A DNA stretch of 36,179 bases from Firmicutes bacterium UBA3936 (GTDB lineage Bacteria > Bacillota > Dethiobacteria > Dethiobacterales > Dethiobacteraceae), in contig DGEC01000029.1 in assembly GCA_002385745.1 (NCBI GenBank), positions 1-36,179 of the forward strand, given 5' to 3'. A model generated the notes under the pieces. The model had not been told where the DNA came from and ran no database searches. It worked only from the letters and a program-made list of their open reading frames with translations. The translations under genes were made by a program, and so were the position numbers. Numbering within the stretch: the stretch's first letter is position 1; each line of letters starts with the position of its first letter. Below, piece after piece: positions 15,199 to 23,478 of this stretch.

Positions 15199-15275
15199 TT
15201 GCGGCAAAAAGAGCGGGTGTTTTTGATTGTATCCATGTTATATTATAATGTTTAAACAGAAGTAGAGCCGGGTGC

Positions 15276-15304
15276 TTGACATAATAAATACAAGCAATTA
15301 TTAT
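15276..15304 (+). promoter_or_regulatory. Strong sigma-A promoter of thrS
   Basis: A perfect TTGACA (15276-15281), 17 bases, TATTAT (15299-15304). Transcript start near 15311 gives a leader of only about 37 nt, too short for a T-box, and rules out a thrS start at 15303. Confidence 0.8.
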
Positions 15305-15347
15305 GAAGTCTAGATGTTGCCGTTCTAATGAGAAAGGAAGTGGAAGC

Positions 15348-17255
15348 GTGGTAAAAGTATCTTTGCGTGATAATGCAGTAAGAGAGTACCCTGCAGGGAC
15401 ACGCATTGCTGATATAGTTGAAGACTTGGGCGGCAGGCTGAAAAAGGAGGCTCTTGCTGCCCTGGTAAACGGAGTTGTCTGTGATTTATCATTTCAGCTG
15501 CAGGAAGACGCCCGGGTAGAATTTTTAACTTTTAATGAACAGGCAGGCAGGGAGATTTACTGGCACTCCACAAGCCATATCCTTGCCGCAGCCGTGAAAA
15601 GACTTTTCCCCGGAACAAGGCTCGGCATCGGCCCTGCCATCAAAGACGGCTACTACTATGACTTTGAACCCAAAGAATCCTTTGCCCCCGCCGACCTGGA
15701 AAAAATTGCAGCGGAAATGCAAAGGATTATTAAAGAAGACCTGCCCTTTGAAAGGTTTGAGCTGGCAAGGGAAGAAGCCATTGCTTATTTTAACAGCCTG
15801 GACGAGCCTTATAAAGTTGAACTTATCCGCGATTTGCCGGAGGATGCCGTTATCAGCTGCTACCGCTGCGGGGAATTTGTTGATCTTTGCGCCGGCCCGC
15901 ACCTGCCGTCAACGGGTAAAGTTAAAGCTCTAAAGCTCTTAAGTTTGGCCGGAGCATACTGGCGCGGCAGCGAAAAGAATCCTATGCTGCAGCGTATTTA
16001 CGGGACGTCCTTTCCCAAAAAGTCCCTGCTTGACGAATACCTGCAGCGTTTGGAAGAAGCCCAAAAGCGGGACCACCGCAGGCTGGGCAGGGAATTGGAT
16101 TTGTTCAGTATACAGGAAGAGGGACCGGGTTTTCCCTTTTTGCATCCCAAGGGCATGGTTATCCGCAACGAACTGGAAAATTTCTGGCGGCAGGAGCACC
16201 AAAAGGCCGGGTACGATGAAATCAAGACACCCATTATTTTGAACCGGGTGCTGTGGGAGAATTCCGGCCATTGGGACCATTACAAGGAAAACATGTATTT
16301 CACCCGGATAGATGAACAGGATTATGCAATAAAACCCATGAATTGTCCCGGTGCCATGCTAATCTATAAAACAAGAATTCACTCCTACCGCGACCTGCCC
16401 ATCCGCATGGGAGAACTGGGGCTTGTCCACAGGCATGAATTGTCGGGTACTCTGCACGGCATGATGCGCGTGCGCAGTTTCACCCAGGACGACGCCCATA
16501 TTTTTGTTTTGCCTTCACAGATTAAGGATGAGGTTAAAGGTGTTATAGACCTGACTGAAAAAATTTACAGCGTTTTCGGTCTGGACTACCATTTGGAGCT
16601 TTCAACACGGCCGGAGAAGTTCATGGGTTCCGAGGAAATGTGGGAGACTGCCACCGCAACTTTGCGCGAGGTGCTGGAAGAGAAGGGCATCCCCTATGTC
16701 ATCAATGAGGGAGACGGGGCTTTTTACGGCCCGAAAATTGATTTTCACCTGACCGATTCAATCGGCCGTACCTGGCAGTGCGGCACCATACAACTGGATT
16801 TTCAGATGCCGGAAAAATTTGACCTTACCTATATAGGCGAGGACGGCCGGAAACACCGCCCCGCCGTTATTCACCGGGTTGTCTACGGGGCCATTGAACG
16901 CTTTATGGCCCTGCTCATTGAGCATTTTGCCGGAGCTTTTCCCGTCTGGCTGGCGCCGGTGCAGGTGATTTTGCTGCCTATTGCCGAAAGACACCATGAC
17001 TATGCGGCCAAGGTTTTTGTCGAGCTGAAAAATGCCGGAATTCGCGTGGAAAACGACCAGCGGCGGGAGAAGATAGGCTACAAAATCCGGGAGGCTCAAG
17101 TGCAAAAAATTCCTTATATGCTTGTTCTCGGCGACAAAGAGGCAGAGACGGGCGAAATAGCCGTACGGCATCGCAGCGCCGGAGACCTGGGTTCTTTTTC
17201 CATAGGCGCCTTTATTGCCAGGATACGAGAGGAAATAGACGGTAAACTGCGTTGA
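15348..17255 (+). CDS. thrS: Threonine--tRNA ligase
   Basis: A 635-residue class II aminoacyl-tRNA synthetase of standard length that charges tRNA-Thr. Domains in order: TGS (about 1-62), editing domain with HSTSH and C...DLCAGPH (about 70-220), the catalytic core with MNCPGAMLIYK, RMGELGLVHRHELSGTLHG and TQDDAHIF, motif 3 at HRVVYGAIERFMALL, and the C-terminal anticodon-binding domain (from about VWLAPVQVILLPI). The start is GTG 15348, about eight bases after AAAGGAAG, consistent with the promoter at 15276. Unlike many Firmicute thrS genes it has no T-box leader. Its stop codon is embedded in the -35 box of the next promoter. Confidence 0.97.
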   Translation: MVKVSLRDNAVREYPAGTRIADIVEDLGGRLKKEALAALVNGVVCDLSFQLQEDARVEFLTFNEQAGREIYWHSTSHILAAAVKRLFPGTRLGIGPAIKDGYYYDFEPKESFAPADLEKIAAEMQRIIKEDLPFERFELAREEAIAYFNSLDEPYKVELIRDLPEDAVISCYRCGEFVDLCAGPHLPSTGKVKALKLLSLAGAYWRGSEKNPMLQRIYGTSFPKKSLLDEYLQRLEEAQKRDHRRLGRELDLFSIQEEGPGFPFLHPKGMVIRNELENFWRQEHQKAGYDEIKTPIILNRVLWENSGHWDHYKENMYFTRIDEQDYAIKPMNCPGAMLIYKTRIHSYRDLPIRMGELGLVHRHELSGTLHGMMRVRSFTQDDAHIFVLPSQIKDEVKGVIDLTEKIYSVFGLDYHLELSTRPEKFMGSEEMWETATATLREVLEEKGIPYVINEGDGAFYGPKIDFHLTDSIGRTWQCGTIQLDFQMPEKFDLTYIGEDGRKHRPAVIHRVVYGAIERFMALLIEHFAGAFPVWLAPVQVILLPIAERHHDYAAKVFVELKNAGIRVENDQRREKIGYKIREAQVQKIPYMLVLGDKEAETGEIAVRHRSAGDLGSFSIGAFIARIREEIDGKLR

Positions 17256-17280
17256 CATTGATATTATTGTGTGGTATAGT
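17252..17280 (+). promoter_or_regulatory. Promoter of the infC-rpmI-rplT operon
   Basis: TTGACA (17252-17257), 17 bases, TATAGT (17275-17280) with TG one base upstream of the -10. The -35 hexamer contains the thrS stop codon. Confidence 0.8.
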
Positions 17281-17286
17281 CTTAGC

Positions 17287-17444
17287 GCAAGAAGAAGCCA
17301 CCGCTTCTCACCCCAAGGCTTTGCCTCCCGGGTTATTCGGATGCAGACTGATTGTGTGTGAAAAAGCAGGTGGAAGCACCTGCTTTTCTTAATATAAACC
17401 CAAACAATCAGGCAACAATAAAAACGTACCGGAGGTGATAACCA
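17287..17444 (+). promoter_or_regulatory. infC operon leader, probably L20/attenuator type
   Basis: A leader of about 158 nt contains a terminator-like hairpin, AAAAGCAGGTG (17362-17372) with CACCTGCTTTT (17377-17387), a GAAG-type loop and a short T run, placed about 55 bases before infC. In low-GC Firmicutes this operon is controlled by ribosomal protein L20 binding a leader that switches a premature terminator. The position and the hairpin fit that scheme; I cannot confirm the L20 pseudoknot by eye. Confidence 0.5.
17361..17390 (+). terminator. Attenuator hairpin in the infC leader
   Basis: An 11-bp near-perfect stem around 17362-17387 ending in TTTTCTT. It lies inside the leader, not after a gene, so it is probably a conditional terminator. 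Confidence 0.65.
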
Positions 17445-17957
17445 ATTAGTAAGGACCTGCTTGTAAATGAACAAATCCGTGCCAAGGTAGTACGGGTGAT
17501 AGGCCAAGACGGCAAGCAATTGGGGATAATGCCTATTGAAGATGCTCTGAAAAAAGCGGCAGAGTACAACCTTGATCTTGTGGCTGTGTCTATAAATGCC
17601 AATCCGCCTGTCTGCCGGATCATGGATTTTGGCAAATACAGGTTCGAACAGAGCAAACGGGAAAAAGAGGCCCGGAAGAAGCAAAAGCAGATTACCATTA
17701 AAGAAGTGAAAGTCCGTCCTAATATTGATGAGCATGATTATCAGGTAAAGCTGCGGAATGCCCGTCGTTTTTTGCAAAGCGGCAATAAAGTTAAAGCAAC
17801 GGTTATGTTCCGCGGCAGGGAAATTACCCACCCGCAGCTGGGACATAGACTTCTTGACCGGATTGCTGCTGATGTGACGGACCTGGCTCAAGTAGAAAGG
17901 TTTCCCAAAGTAGAGGGGCGTAACATGGTTATGATCTTAGCGCCGAAAACGAATTAG
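17445..17957 (+). CDS. infC: Translation initiation factor IF-3 (AUU start)
   Basis: A 170-residue IF-3, full length only if translation starts at ATT 17445, giving (M)SKDLLVNEQIRAKVVRVIG. The ATT follows a very strong GGAGGTGAT (17431-17439). There is no ATG, GTG or TTG at that position, and starting at GTG 17496 would remove 17 conserved residues. The AUU start is the well-known infC feature that lets IF-3 repress its own synthesis by discriminating against non-canonical start codons. Visible family segments are LDLVAVSINANPPVCRIMDFGKY, the lysine-rich linker KREKEARKKQKQITIKEVK and NARRFLQSGNKVKATVMFRGRE. It acts on the 30S subunit. It is followed within 15 bases by rpmI. Confidence 0.96.
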   Translation: MSKDLLVNEQIRAKVVRVIGQDGKQLGIMPIEDALKKAAEYNLDLVAVSINANPPVCRIMDFGKYRFEQSKREKEARKKQKQITIKEVKVRPNIDEHDYQVKLRNARRFLQSGNKVKATVMFRGREITHPQLGHRLLDRIAADVTDLAQVERFPKVEGRNMVMILAPKTN

Positions 17958-17972
17958 TTTGGAGGATCTACT

Positions 17973-18167
17973 ATGCCTAAAATGAAGACACACCGGGGAG
18001 CGGCAAAACGTTTTAAAAAAACAGGCAGCGGTAAATATAAGCGCAGCCGGGCTTATGCCAGCCACATCCTGGAGAAGAAGGCCCCCAAGCGCAAGCGGCG
18101 TTTGCGCAAAAGCACTTTGGTCAGCGCTGCCGAAATAAAACGGGTTGCCAGGATGCTTCCTTATTAA
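17973..18167 (+). CDS. rpmI: 50S ribosomal protein L35
   Basis: A 64-residue, very basic protein, MPKMKTHRGAAKRFKKTGSG, with SHILEKKAPKRKRRLRKST, the typical L35 sequence and length. TTTGGAGG lies upstream. It is the second gene of the conserved infC-rpmI-rplT operon. Confidence 0.97.
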   Translation: MPKMKTHRGAAKRFKKTGSGKYKRSRAYASHILEKKAPKRKRRLRKSTLVSAAEIKRVARMLPY

Positions 18168-18204
18168 ACGCTGCTATATACAATGAAGCAAGGAGGTTTT
18201 ATCC

Positions 18205-18558
18205 ATGTCTAGGGTCAAGCGAGGCGTCTCCGCCCGGGCACGCCATAAAAAGGTTATAAAACTCGCCAAAGGCTATTTCGGGGCGAAAAGCAAGTTGTTC
18301 CGCACAGCAAACCAGGCGGTGATGAAGTCCCTGGTATATGCCTACCGTGACCGCCGCCGCCGCAAGCGTGATTTCCGCAAGCTCTGGATTGCACGCATTA
18401 ATGCGGCCGCGCGGATGAACGGACTGTCTTATAGCCGGCTGATTAATGGCCTGAAACGGGCAGGCATTGAAATAAACCGCAAAATGCTGGCCGAGATGGC
18501 TGTCAACGATGCGGACAGTTTCAGTGAACTGGTTGGCATTGCGAGGAATAACTTGTAG
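18205..18558 (+). CDS. rplT: 50S ribosomal protein L20
   Basis: A 117-residue L20 of normal length: MSRVKRGVSARARHKKVIK, GYFGAKSKLFRTANQAVMKS, AYRDRRRRKRDFRKLWI and NGLSYSRLINGLKRAGIE. It is an early-assembly 23S rRNA-binding protein and, in Bacillus, the autogenous repressor of this operon. AAGGAGG precedes the ATG. It is the last gene of the operon. Confidence 0.98.
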   Translation: MSRVKRGVSARARHKKVIKLAKGYFGAKSKLFRTANQAVMKSLVYAYRDRRRRKRDFRKLWIARINAAARMNGLSYSRLINGLKRAGIEINRKMLAEMAVNDADSFSELVGIARNNL

Positions 18559-18588
18559 TCTGGAATAAATAAATACAAGAAAATTTTA

Positions 18589-18618
18589 AGTCAGGAGTTT
18601 TTGCTTCTGGCTTCGCTT
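18589..18618 (+). terminator. Weak terminator-like hairpin after rplT
   Basis: AAGTCAGGAG pairs with CTTCTGGCTT (18588-18614 or so) using two G-U pairs, with a T-rich loop, followed by CGCTTTT. The T tract is poor, so read-through into the next gene is likely. Confidence 0.4.
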
Positions 18619-18662
18619 TTCCCCGGGTATTTGGAGTAGCCGGCGGAAAAGGACGGTGAACA

Positions 18663-19460
18663 ATGGACTTTATAAACAGCAACAGCAACAGGCAGTTAAA
18701 ACTTTACAGGAGCCTTGGCAAGCGCAAATACCGGGAAAAGCTGAATTTGGTTCCTGTAGAAGGGGATAGGCTGCTTGCCGATCTTTTGCAGCGGGGGATT
18801 TTTCCGGAAGCCGTTTACCTGCGGGAGGATAGGGGCAGGGAGGACTGTCCCTGTCTGGACTTGCTGCCGGCTGAGACGCCTGTTTTTCGAGTGGCGGAAA
18901 AACTCTTTGACAGGTCCTCTTTTACCGAAACTCCCCAGGGAATTTTTGCCGTTTTCAGGAAACCGGCCGGCAGGCTGGAAGATGTCTTTTCTGCTGACAG
19001 TCTGATTCTGGTGGTGGACAGAATTCAGGATCCCGGCAACCTTGGGACAATGCTGCGCTCGGCTGCGGCAGCGGGAGCCGGCGGTGTCGTCTTGCTGCCC
19101 GGCACCGTTGATCCTGCGAACCCGAAAGCGGTAAGGGCTTCCATGGGGGCACTCTTTGCCTTGCCGGTAGTTGAGGCTGCTTTTCCCGCATTGTCCACAG
19201 CTTTAAAAGTCCGGCAGATTCCCTTGATCACAGCAGAGGCACAGGCCCGCCTGTCCTATGACAGTTATGACTGGAGAGGACCGGCGGCGCTGGTTGTCGG
19301 CAACGAAGGAAGCGGCATCGCGGCGGAAGTAAAGGCTGCGGCCGATGTTTCCCTTGCCATACCCATGCAAAGAAAAATTGAATCATTAAATGCCGCCGTG
19401 GCTGTATCACTGATGCTGTTTGAGGCGGCACGGCAGAGGCGTGTTTTCTCCGGTAGTTAA
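18663..19460 (+). CDS. TrmH/SpoU-family RNA 2'-O-methyltransferase
   Basis: A 265-residue SPOUT methyltransferase, probably acting on 23S rRNA. An N-terminal substrate-binding region (1-105, with LVPVEGDRLLADLL) precedes the catalytic domain with all three SpoU motifs: DRIQDPGNLGTMLRSA (119-134), LVVGNEGSGI (210-219) and IPMQRKIESLNAAVAVSLMLFE (233-254), which build the knotted SAM site. In Bacillus subtilis the homologue ysgA lies upstream of pheS-pheT, the same order as here. Exact target nucleotide unknown. The ATG has an imperfect AAAGGACGGTG upstream. Confidence 0.93.
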   Translation: MDFINSNSNRQLKLYRSLGKRKYREKLNLVPVEGDRLLADLLQRGIFPEAVYLREDRGREDCPCLDLLPAETPVFRVAEKLFDRSSFTETPQGIFAVFRKPAGRLEDVFSADSLILVVDRIQDPGNLGTMLRSAAAAGAGGVVLLPGTVDPANPKAVRASMGALFALPVVEAAFPALSTALKVRQIPLITAEAQARLSYDSYDWRGPAALVVGNEGSGIAAEVKAAADVSLAIPMQRKIESLNAAVAVSLMLFEAARQRRVFSGS

Positions 19461-19482
19461 AGGCACAGAGAAAGCCTTTTTC
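19459..19482 (+). terminator. Short terminator after the methyltransferase gene
   Basis: AAAGGC pairs with GCCTTT around a loop of nine or so bases, followed by TTTTT. The stem is short. Confidence 0.5.
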
Positions 19483-19511
19483 TTGTGTCCGATAAAAGCT
19501 TATGTTATAAT
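19483..19511 (+). promoter_or_regulatory. Sigma-A promoter of yqzL-Tbox-pheST
   Basis: TTGTGT (19483-19488), 17 bases, consensus TATAAT (19506-19511). It is the only good promoter before the T-box, so the small yqzL-like gene lies on the same transcript as pheST. Confidence 0.7.
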
Positions 19512-19550
19512 AGTAACGATTCCATTCCAGGGAAAAGGAGTGGTCGTTAA

Positions 19551-19646
19551 TTGATAAGCGCAGATTTTTTCTGGTTTATTTTTGAAAAAACGGGCTCTGT
19601 TGCTGCGTATTTATTGTACAGGCAGCTTTCGGGGGCACGGATATAG
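19551..19646 (+). CDS. yqzL: YqzL-like microprotein (TTG start)
   Basis: A 31-codon frame reading (M)ISADFFWFIFEKTGSVAAYLLYRQLSGARI. The core FFWFIFEKTGSVAAYLLY matches the short YqzL-like family of Firmicutes, whose members have the shape W..FekTGsi.aYLLyk. The start is TTG 19551, ten bases after AAAAGGAG. In Bacillus yqzL lies near era and recO, so this location, between a promoter and the Phe T-box, is unusual. Function is unknown. The gene is too short for standard ORF calling and starts with TTG, hence easy to miss. Confidence 0.75.
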   Translation: MISADFFWFIFEKTGSVAAYLLYRQLSGARI

Positions 19647-19649
19647 TAA

Positions 19650-19880
19650 AGGCAATGACGGGAAGAGTAAGCCAACTGCCGTACTTACAGGGAAGGATAA
19701 CATGACTGAGAGTATCCTGTACGGTACTGGCTGAAGTTCATCCCCGATGCTTTTGGACTGAAGGGTTCGCCTGCGTAGGTCCAAACGGTTTCTCCGTTAG
19801 CAGAGTGAAAGCGAGTGAAAACTAAAATGGGTGGTACCGCGGAAGAGAAACTTTCGTCCCTGCTTGAAGGGACTTTTTTT
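19650..19880 (+). promoter_or_regulatory. T-box riboswitch, specifier UUC (Phe)
   Basis: A tRNA-sensing leader. Stem I begins near 19650, with the GAAGAGTA S-turn motif on its 5' side (19662-19669) and the specifier TTC at 19737-19739 on the 3' side, preceded by GAAG and followed by A. The conserved T-box TGGGTGGTACCGCGG is at 19828-19842. The terminator stem GTCCC (19856-19860) with GGGAC (19869-19873) is followed by seven T. Uncharged tRNA-Phe should bind the specifier and the T-box bulge and prevent termination, turning on pheS and pheT. Confidence 0.95.
19855..19880 (+). terminator. T-box terminator
   Basis: CGTCCC and GGGAC with loop TGCTTGAA followed by TTTTTTT; conditional terminator of the Phe T-box. 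Confidence 0.9.
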
Positions 19881-19921
19881 ATATTCATTTGCTGTCAATA
19901 TCAAAGGTAAGGAGGAGCGCA

Positions 19922-20947
19922 ATGCAGGAAGAATTAAAGTCTATTGCGGAAAAAGCCAGATTAGAGATAAATCAAGCAGAATCAGCAGAAGCATTAAAGG
20001 CTGTTCAGGTCCGTTACCTGGGGAAAAAAGGCCGGATAACCGCTGTTTTGCGCAGCATGGGCAGCCTGCCGGCCGCAGAACGCCCTGTTGTAGGCAAACT
20101 TGCCAATCAGATAAGGGATGATTTGACAGCGGAAATTGCCAAAAGGGAAGATCAACTGCGCGACTTCGCCCGCAGCCGGCAGATGGCTGCCGAGCGGCTT
20201 GATGTTACCATGCCGGGGATTCCCCAACCGCTGGGTCATCTACATCCCTTAACCCTGGTAATGGATGAGATTGCCGAGATATTCCTGGGTATGGGGTTTA
20301 ATATTGCTGAAGGGCCGGAAGTAGAAACAGACTATTATAATTTTGAAGCCTTGAATATTCCAAAGGACCACCCTGCCAGGGACATGCAGGATTCTTTCTA
20401 TTTCGGGTCTGAGATACTGCTTAGGACTCATACCTCCCCCGTGCAGGTTCATACAATGGAAAAGACTGCTCCCAATGTGCCTGTCCGCATTATTGCTCCC
20501 GGCAAAGTTTACCGCCGGGACGATGATGCCACTCATTCACCCATGTTTCACCAGGTGGAAGGCTTGGCCATTGACAGGAATATTTCTTTGTCCGACCTGA
20601 AGGGGACGCTGCTCTTATTTGTCAGGCAGATGTTCGGAGCTCATCAGCAGGTGCGCCTGCGCCCCAGTTTCTTTCCCTTTACAGAACCAAGTGCGGAGGT
20701 GGACATGTCCTGCGTAATATGCGCCGGCAAAGGCTGCCGTGTCTGCAAGGAGACGGGCTGGCTGGAAATACTTGGAGCGGGCATGGTTCACCCGCGGGTT
20801 TTGGAAATGTCCGGCTACGATCCGGAAGAATACACTGGTTATGCCTTTGGCATGGGAGTTGAGCGGATTGCCATGCTGAAGTACGGGATAGACGACCTAA
20901 GGCTGTTTTTTAAAAACGACCTGCGGATGCTGCGTCAATTCTACTAA
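19922..20947 (+). CDS. pheS: Phenylalanine--tRNA ligase alpha subunit
   Basis: A 341-residue class II synthetase alpha chain of standard length. An N-terminal coiled-coil region that contacts tRNA (about 1-90) precedes the catalytic domain with FNIAEGPEVETDYYNFEALN, LLRTHTSPVQ, the motif 2 region FHQVEGLAIDRNISL and motif 3 GMGVERIAMLKYGIDDLR. It forms an alpha2-beta2 enzyme with PheT and makes Phe-tRNA-Phe in the cytoplasm. A CVIC...CRVC region (about residues 264-279) is also present. The start is ATG 19922, six bases after AAGGAGG. Control is by the T-box directly upstream. Confidence 0.98.
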   Translation: MQEELKSIAEKARLEINQAESAEALKAVQVRYLGKKGRITAVLRSMGSLPAAERPVVGKLANQIRDDLTAEIAKREDQLRDFARSRQMAAERLDVTMPGIPQPLGHLHPLTLVMDEIAEIFLGMGFNIAEGPEVETDYYNFEALNIPKDHPARDMQDSFYFGSEILLRTHTSPVQVHTMEKTAPNVPVRIIAPGKVYRRDDDATHSPMFHQVEGLAIDRNISLSDLKGTLLLFVRQMFGAHQQVRLRPSFFPFTEPSAEVDMSCVICAGKGCRVCKETGWLEILGAGMVHPRVLEMSGYDPEEYTGYAFGMGVERIAMLKYGIDDLRLFFKNDLRMLRQFY

Positions 20948-20978
20948 ATTTAAACAGCAGTACAAAGGAGGCTCTCAG

Positions 20979-23387
20979 ATGCGCGTACCCTACACTTGGT
21001 TAAAAGATTTTATTGATATAGATATGGATGCCCGGGAACTGGCTGAAAAGCTGACATTTGCAGGAATTGAAGTTGATGAAATTGTTGATCTCCGGCCTTC
21101 CTTCAGCAATGTAATCACTGCGGAAGTGCTGACTGTGGATAAACATCCTGACGCCGACAGGCTGTTTGTTACCCGGGTTAGCGACGGCAAAAGGGAATAT
21201 ACAGTTGTTGCCGGCATCGATAATTTTGCCGCCGGAGACAAGGTGCCCCTGGCCCTGCCGGGCGCCAAACTCCCGGGCGGAGTGACCATCAAGCGCACCC
21301 GGCTGCGGGGCGTGGAATCAAACGGCATGCTTTGTTCTGCTGAAGAACTGGATTTGGCCCTTAATCCGGGTGTTGACGGTATTCTGGTTCTTGATCCGGA
21401 AACGCCGGTCGGAGTACCTTTGGAGGATGCCCTGTTGCTTAATGACCCGATCCTGGTTTTGGACTTGACACCGAACAGGGCCGACTGCCTCGGACTCATT
21501 GGAGTGGCAAAAGAAGTGGCCGCCCTGACGGGGAGAACAGCGCAGTTTCCGGATAACAGCCTGGAGGCAACTGCTGCCAGGCTGCCCCGGCCGTGTATCA
21601 TCATCCGGGATACGGACCTTTGTTCACGGTACACAGGGCTTGTTATCAGAGACGTAAAGATTGGCCCGTCTCCGCTCTGGCTTCAGGTCCGCCTCCTGCA
21701 GGCGGGGCTGCGTCCCATTAACAATATTGTGGACATTACCAACTATGTCATGTGGGAGTGGGGACAGCCCCTGCATGCTTTTGATTATGATACTCTCAAC
21801 GATCATACCATCATGGTCCGCCGGGCGGAGGAAGGCGAGAAGCTGGTGACGCTGGACCAAAACGAAAGGCAGCTGACACCGGATATGCTGGTTATTGCCG
21901 ATTCTGCCCGGGCTGTTGGTTTAGCCGGTGTCATGGGCGGGATAGAAACGGAAGTTACAGAGAAAACAAAGGCCGTCCTTCTGGAATCGGCGCACTTTGA
22001 CCGGGTAAGCATCCGCCGTACCGGGCGGAGCCTGGGTTTGTTTTCCGAGGCGCAGCAGCGCTTTGAAAAAGGCGTTGATGTGAACGGCTGCTCCGAGGCC
22101 AACCGCCGTGCTGCCCGCCTGATAGAGTTTTTGGGCGCCGGTTTTGTGGACGGCGATATAGTTGATGAATATCCTGTGCCACAGTATCCAAGAAAAATCC
22201 GCCTGCGCCCCGAGCGGGCGAGGAGACTGCTGGGTCTTGAAATTTCTCAAATGGAAATGGCCTCTATTTTCCGCCGGCAGGGCTTTGCCGTTGAAGAAGG
22301 CACCCTTTTGCATGTAACCGTTCCCACTTTGCGCCAGGATTTGCAGGAGGAAGTGGACTTAATAGAAGAGGTTGCCAGGGTTTATGGTTATGACAAGATT
22401 GCCACAACCCTGTTACAGGGCACCATGTCCCAGGGCAGGAGGACTGAAAAACAACAGGTACTGCGTAAAATAAGAGAAATCATGGTGGCTTGCGGTTTGA
22501 CGGAAGTTATTTGCTACTCTTTTGTCAGCCCCAGGCAGCGGCTGAAATTAAGGATACCGGAAGATAGTGAACTGTACAGTATGATGCAGCTTGCCAACCC
22601 GCTTTCCGAGGAACAAAGTGTAATGAGGACGATGCTTTTGGGAGGACTGCTGGAAACAGTGGGCTACAACCACAACCGCAACCTGCCCGATGTGGGGATT
22701 TTTGAAGTCGGAACGGTCTTTTTGCCTGCCGGGAACCCGGAGCACAGGCTGCCTGTTGAACAGCTTTCCCTGGGCATTGCCATGAGCGGCTCTTTCCCCG
22801 GGGAGCACTGGCAGAGAAAACCGGCGGCCGTTGACTTTTTCACTCTTAAGGGAATTGTGGAAACCGTTATGGAAAGGCTTGGTATTTCTGACCTGTCCTT
22901 TGCGCCTCTTGATCTGCCCTGGTGCCAACCGGGCCAGACGGCGAAAATATCAGCCGGTGGAGTGCAGTTAGGGTGGCTTGGGCGTGTGCATCCGGAAGTT
23001 CTGGACAGTTATGAACTGGCAAAACCCGTTTATGCTGCGGAAATAAATGTGGATTTATTGCATGACAGGGTACGGCTGGCTCCCTCTTACAGGCCGCTAC
23101 CGCGTTATCCCGCAGTACTGCGGGATCTTGCCGTTGTTGTTTCCGAAGATGTGCCGGCGGCTGAGGTGGCAGCTATTATCAAAAAAGAAGGCGGCGCGCT
23201 GGTGGAGGAAGTGACGCTTTTTGACCAGTACAGAGGAAAGCAAATTCCCGACGGCTGCCGGAGCCTGGCCTTTGCCATTACTTACCGCGACCATAACCGG
23301 ACTTTAAGCGATGAGGATGTAAACAATATCCACCGGCGGATTGAAACTGCCCTTGCAGAGCATTTGGGAGCCGATTTGCGCAGGTAA
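20979..23387 (+). CDS. pheT: Phenylalanine--tRNA ligase beta subunit
   Basis: An 802-residue beta chain of normal length. Domains in order: N-terminal B1 start MRVPYTWLKDFIDIDMDARE, an EMAP/OB tRNA-binding domain (about 40-150, HPDADRLFVTRV and SNGMLCSAEEL), the B3/B4 editing domain (about 210-390, RPINNIVDITNYVMWEWGQP), B5 (about 400-475), the catalytic-like core and a C-terminal ferredoxin-fold anticodon-binding domain (RYPAVLRDLAVVV to the end). AAAGGAGG precedes the ATG, 31 bases after pheS. Confidence 0.98.
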   Translation: MRVPYTWLKDFIDIDMDARELAEKLTFAGIEVDEIVDLRPSFSNVITAEVLTVDKHPDADRLFVTRVSDGKREYTVVAGIDNFAAGDKVPLALPGAKLPGGVTIKRTRLRGVESNGMLCSAEELDLALNPGVDGILVLDPETPVGVPLEDALLLNDPILVLDLTPNRADCLGLIGVAKEVAALTGRTAQFPDNSLEATAARLPRPCIIIRDTDLCSRYTGLVIRDVKIGPSPLWLQVRLLQAGLRPINNIVDITNYVMWEWGQPLHAFDYDTLNDHTIMVRRAEEGEKLVTLDQNERQLTPDMLVIADSARAVGLAGVMGGIETEVTEKTKAVLLESAHFDRVSIRRTGRSLGLFSEAQQRFEKGVDVNGCSEANRRAARLIEFLGAGFVDGDIVDEYPVPQYPRKIRLRPERARRLLGLEISQMEMASIFRRQGFAVEEGTLLHVTVPTLRQDLQEEVDLIEEVARVYGYDKIATTLLQGTMSQGRRTEKQQVLRKIREIMVACGLTEVICYSFVSPRQRLKLRIPEDSELYSMMQLANPLSEEQSVMRTMLLGGLLETVGYNHNRNLPDVGIFEVGTVFLPAGNPEHRLPVEQLSLGIAMSGSFPGEHWQRKPAAVDFFTLKGIVETVMERLGISDLSFAPLDLPWCQPGQTAKISAGGVQLGWLGRVHPEVLDSYELAKPVYAAEINVDLLHDRVRLAPSYRPLPRYPAVLRDLAVVVSEDVPAAEVAAIIKKEGGALVEEVTLFDQYRGKQIPDGCRSLAFAITYRDHNRTLSDEDVNNIHRRIETALAEHLGADLRR

Positions 23388-23478
23388 GGCCGCTTTCCGC
23401 GGCAAATTGACGCTATGGCAGGAAAATTGTCGGCCTGAAAAGAAATAGTAGGTAAAAATGTCAGGGAGGACTTCCGGC

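Noticed and set aside
16758..17891. Minus-strand frame of 377 codons across thrS and infC
   Set aside because: Covers two conserved genes and a promoter on the other strand; no protein-family features.
17496..17957. infC as a truncated gene starting at GTG
   Set aside because: The missing N-terminus is encoded directly upstream from an ATT start with a strong ribosome binding site; the gene is intact.
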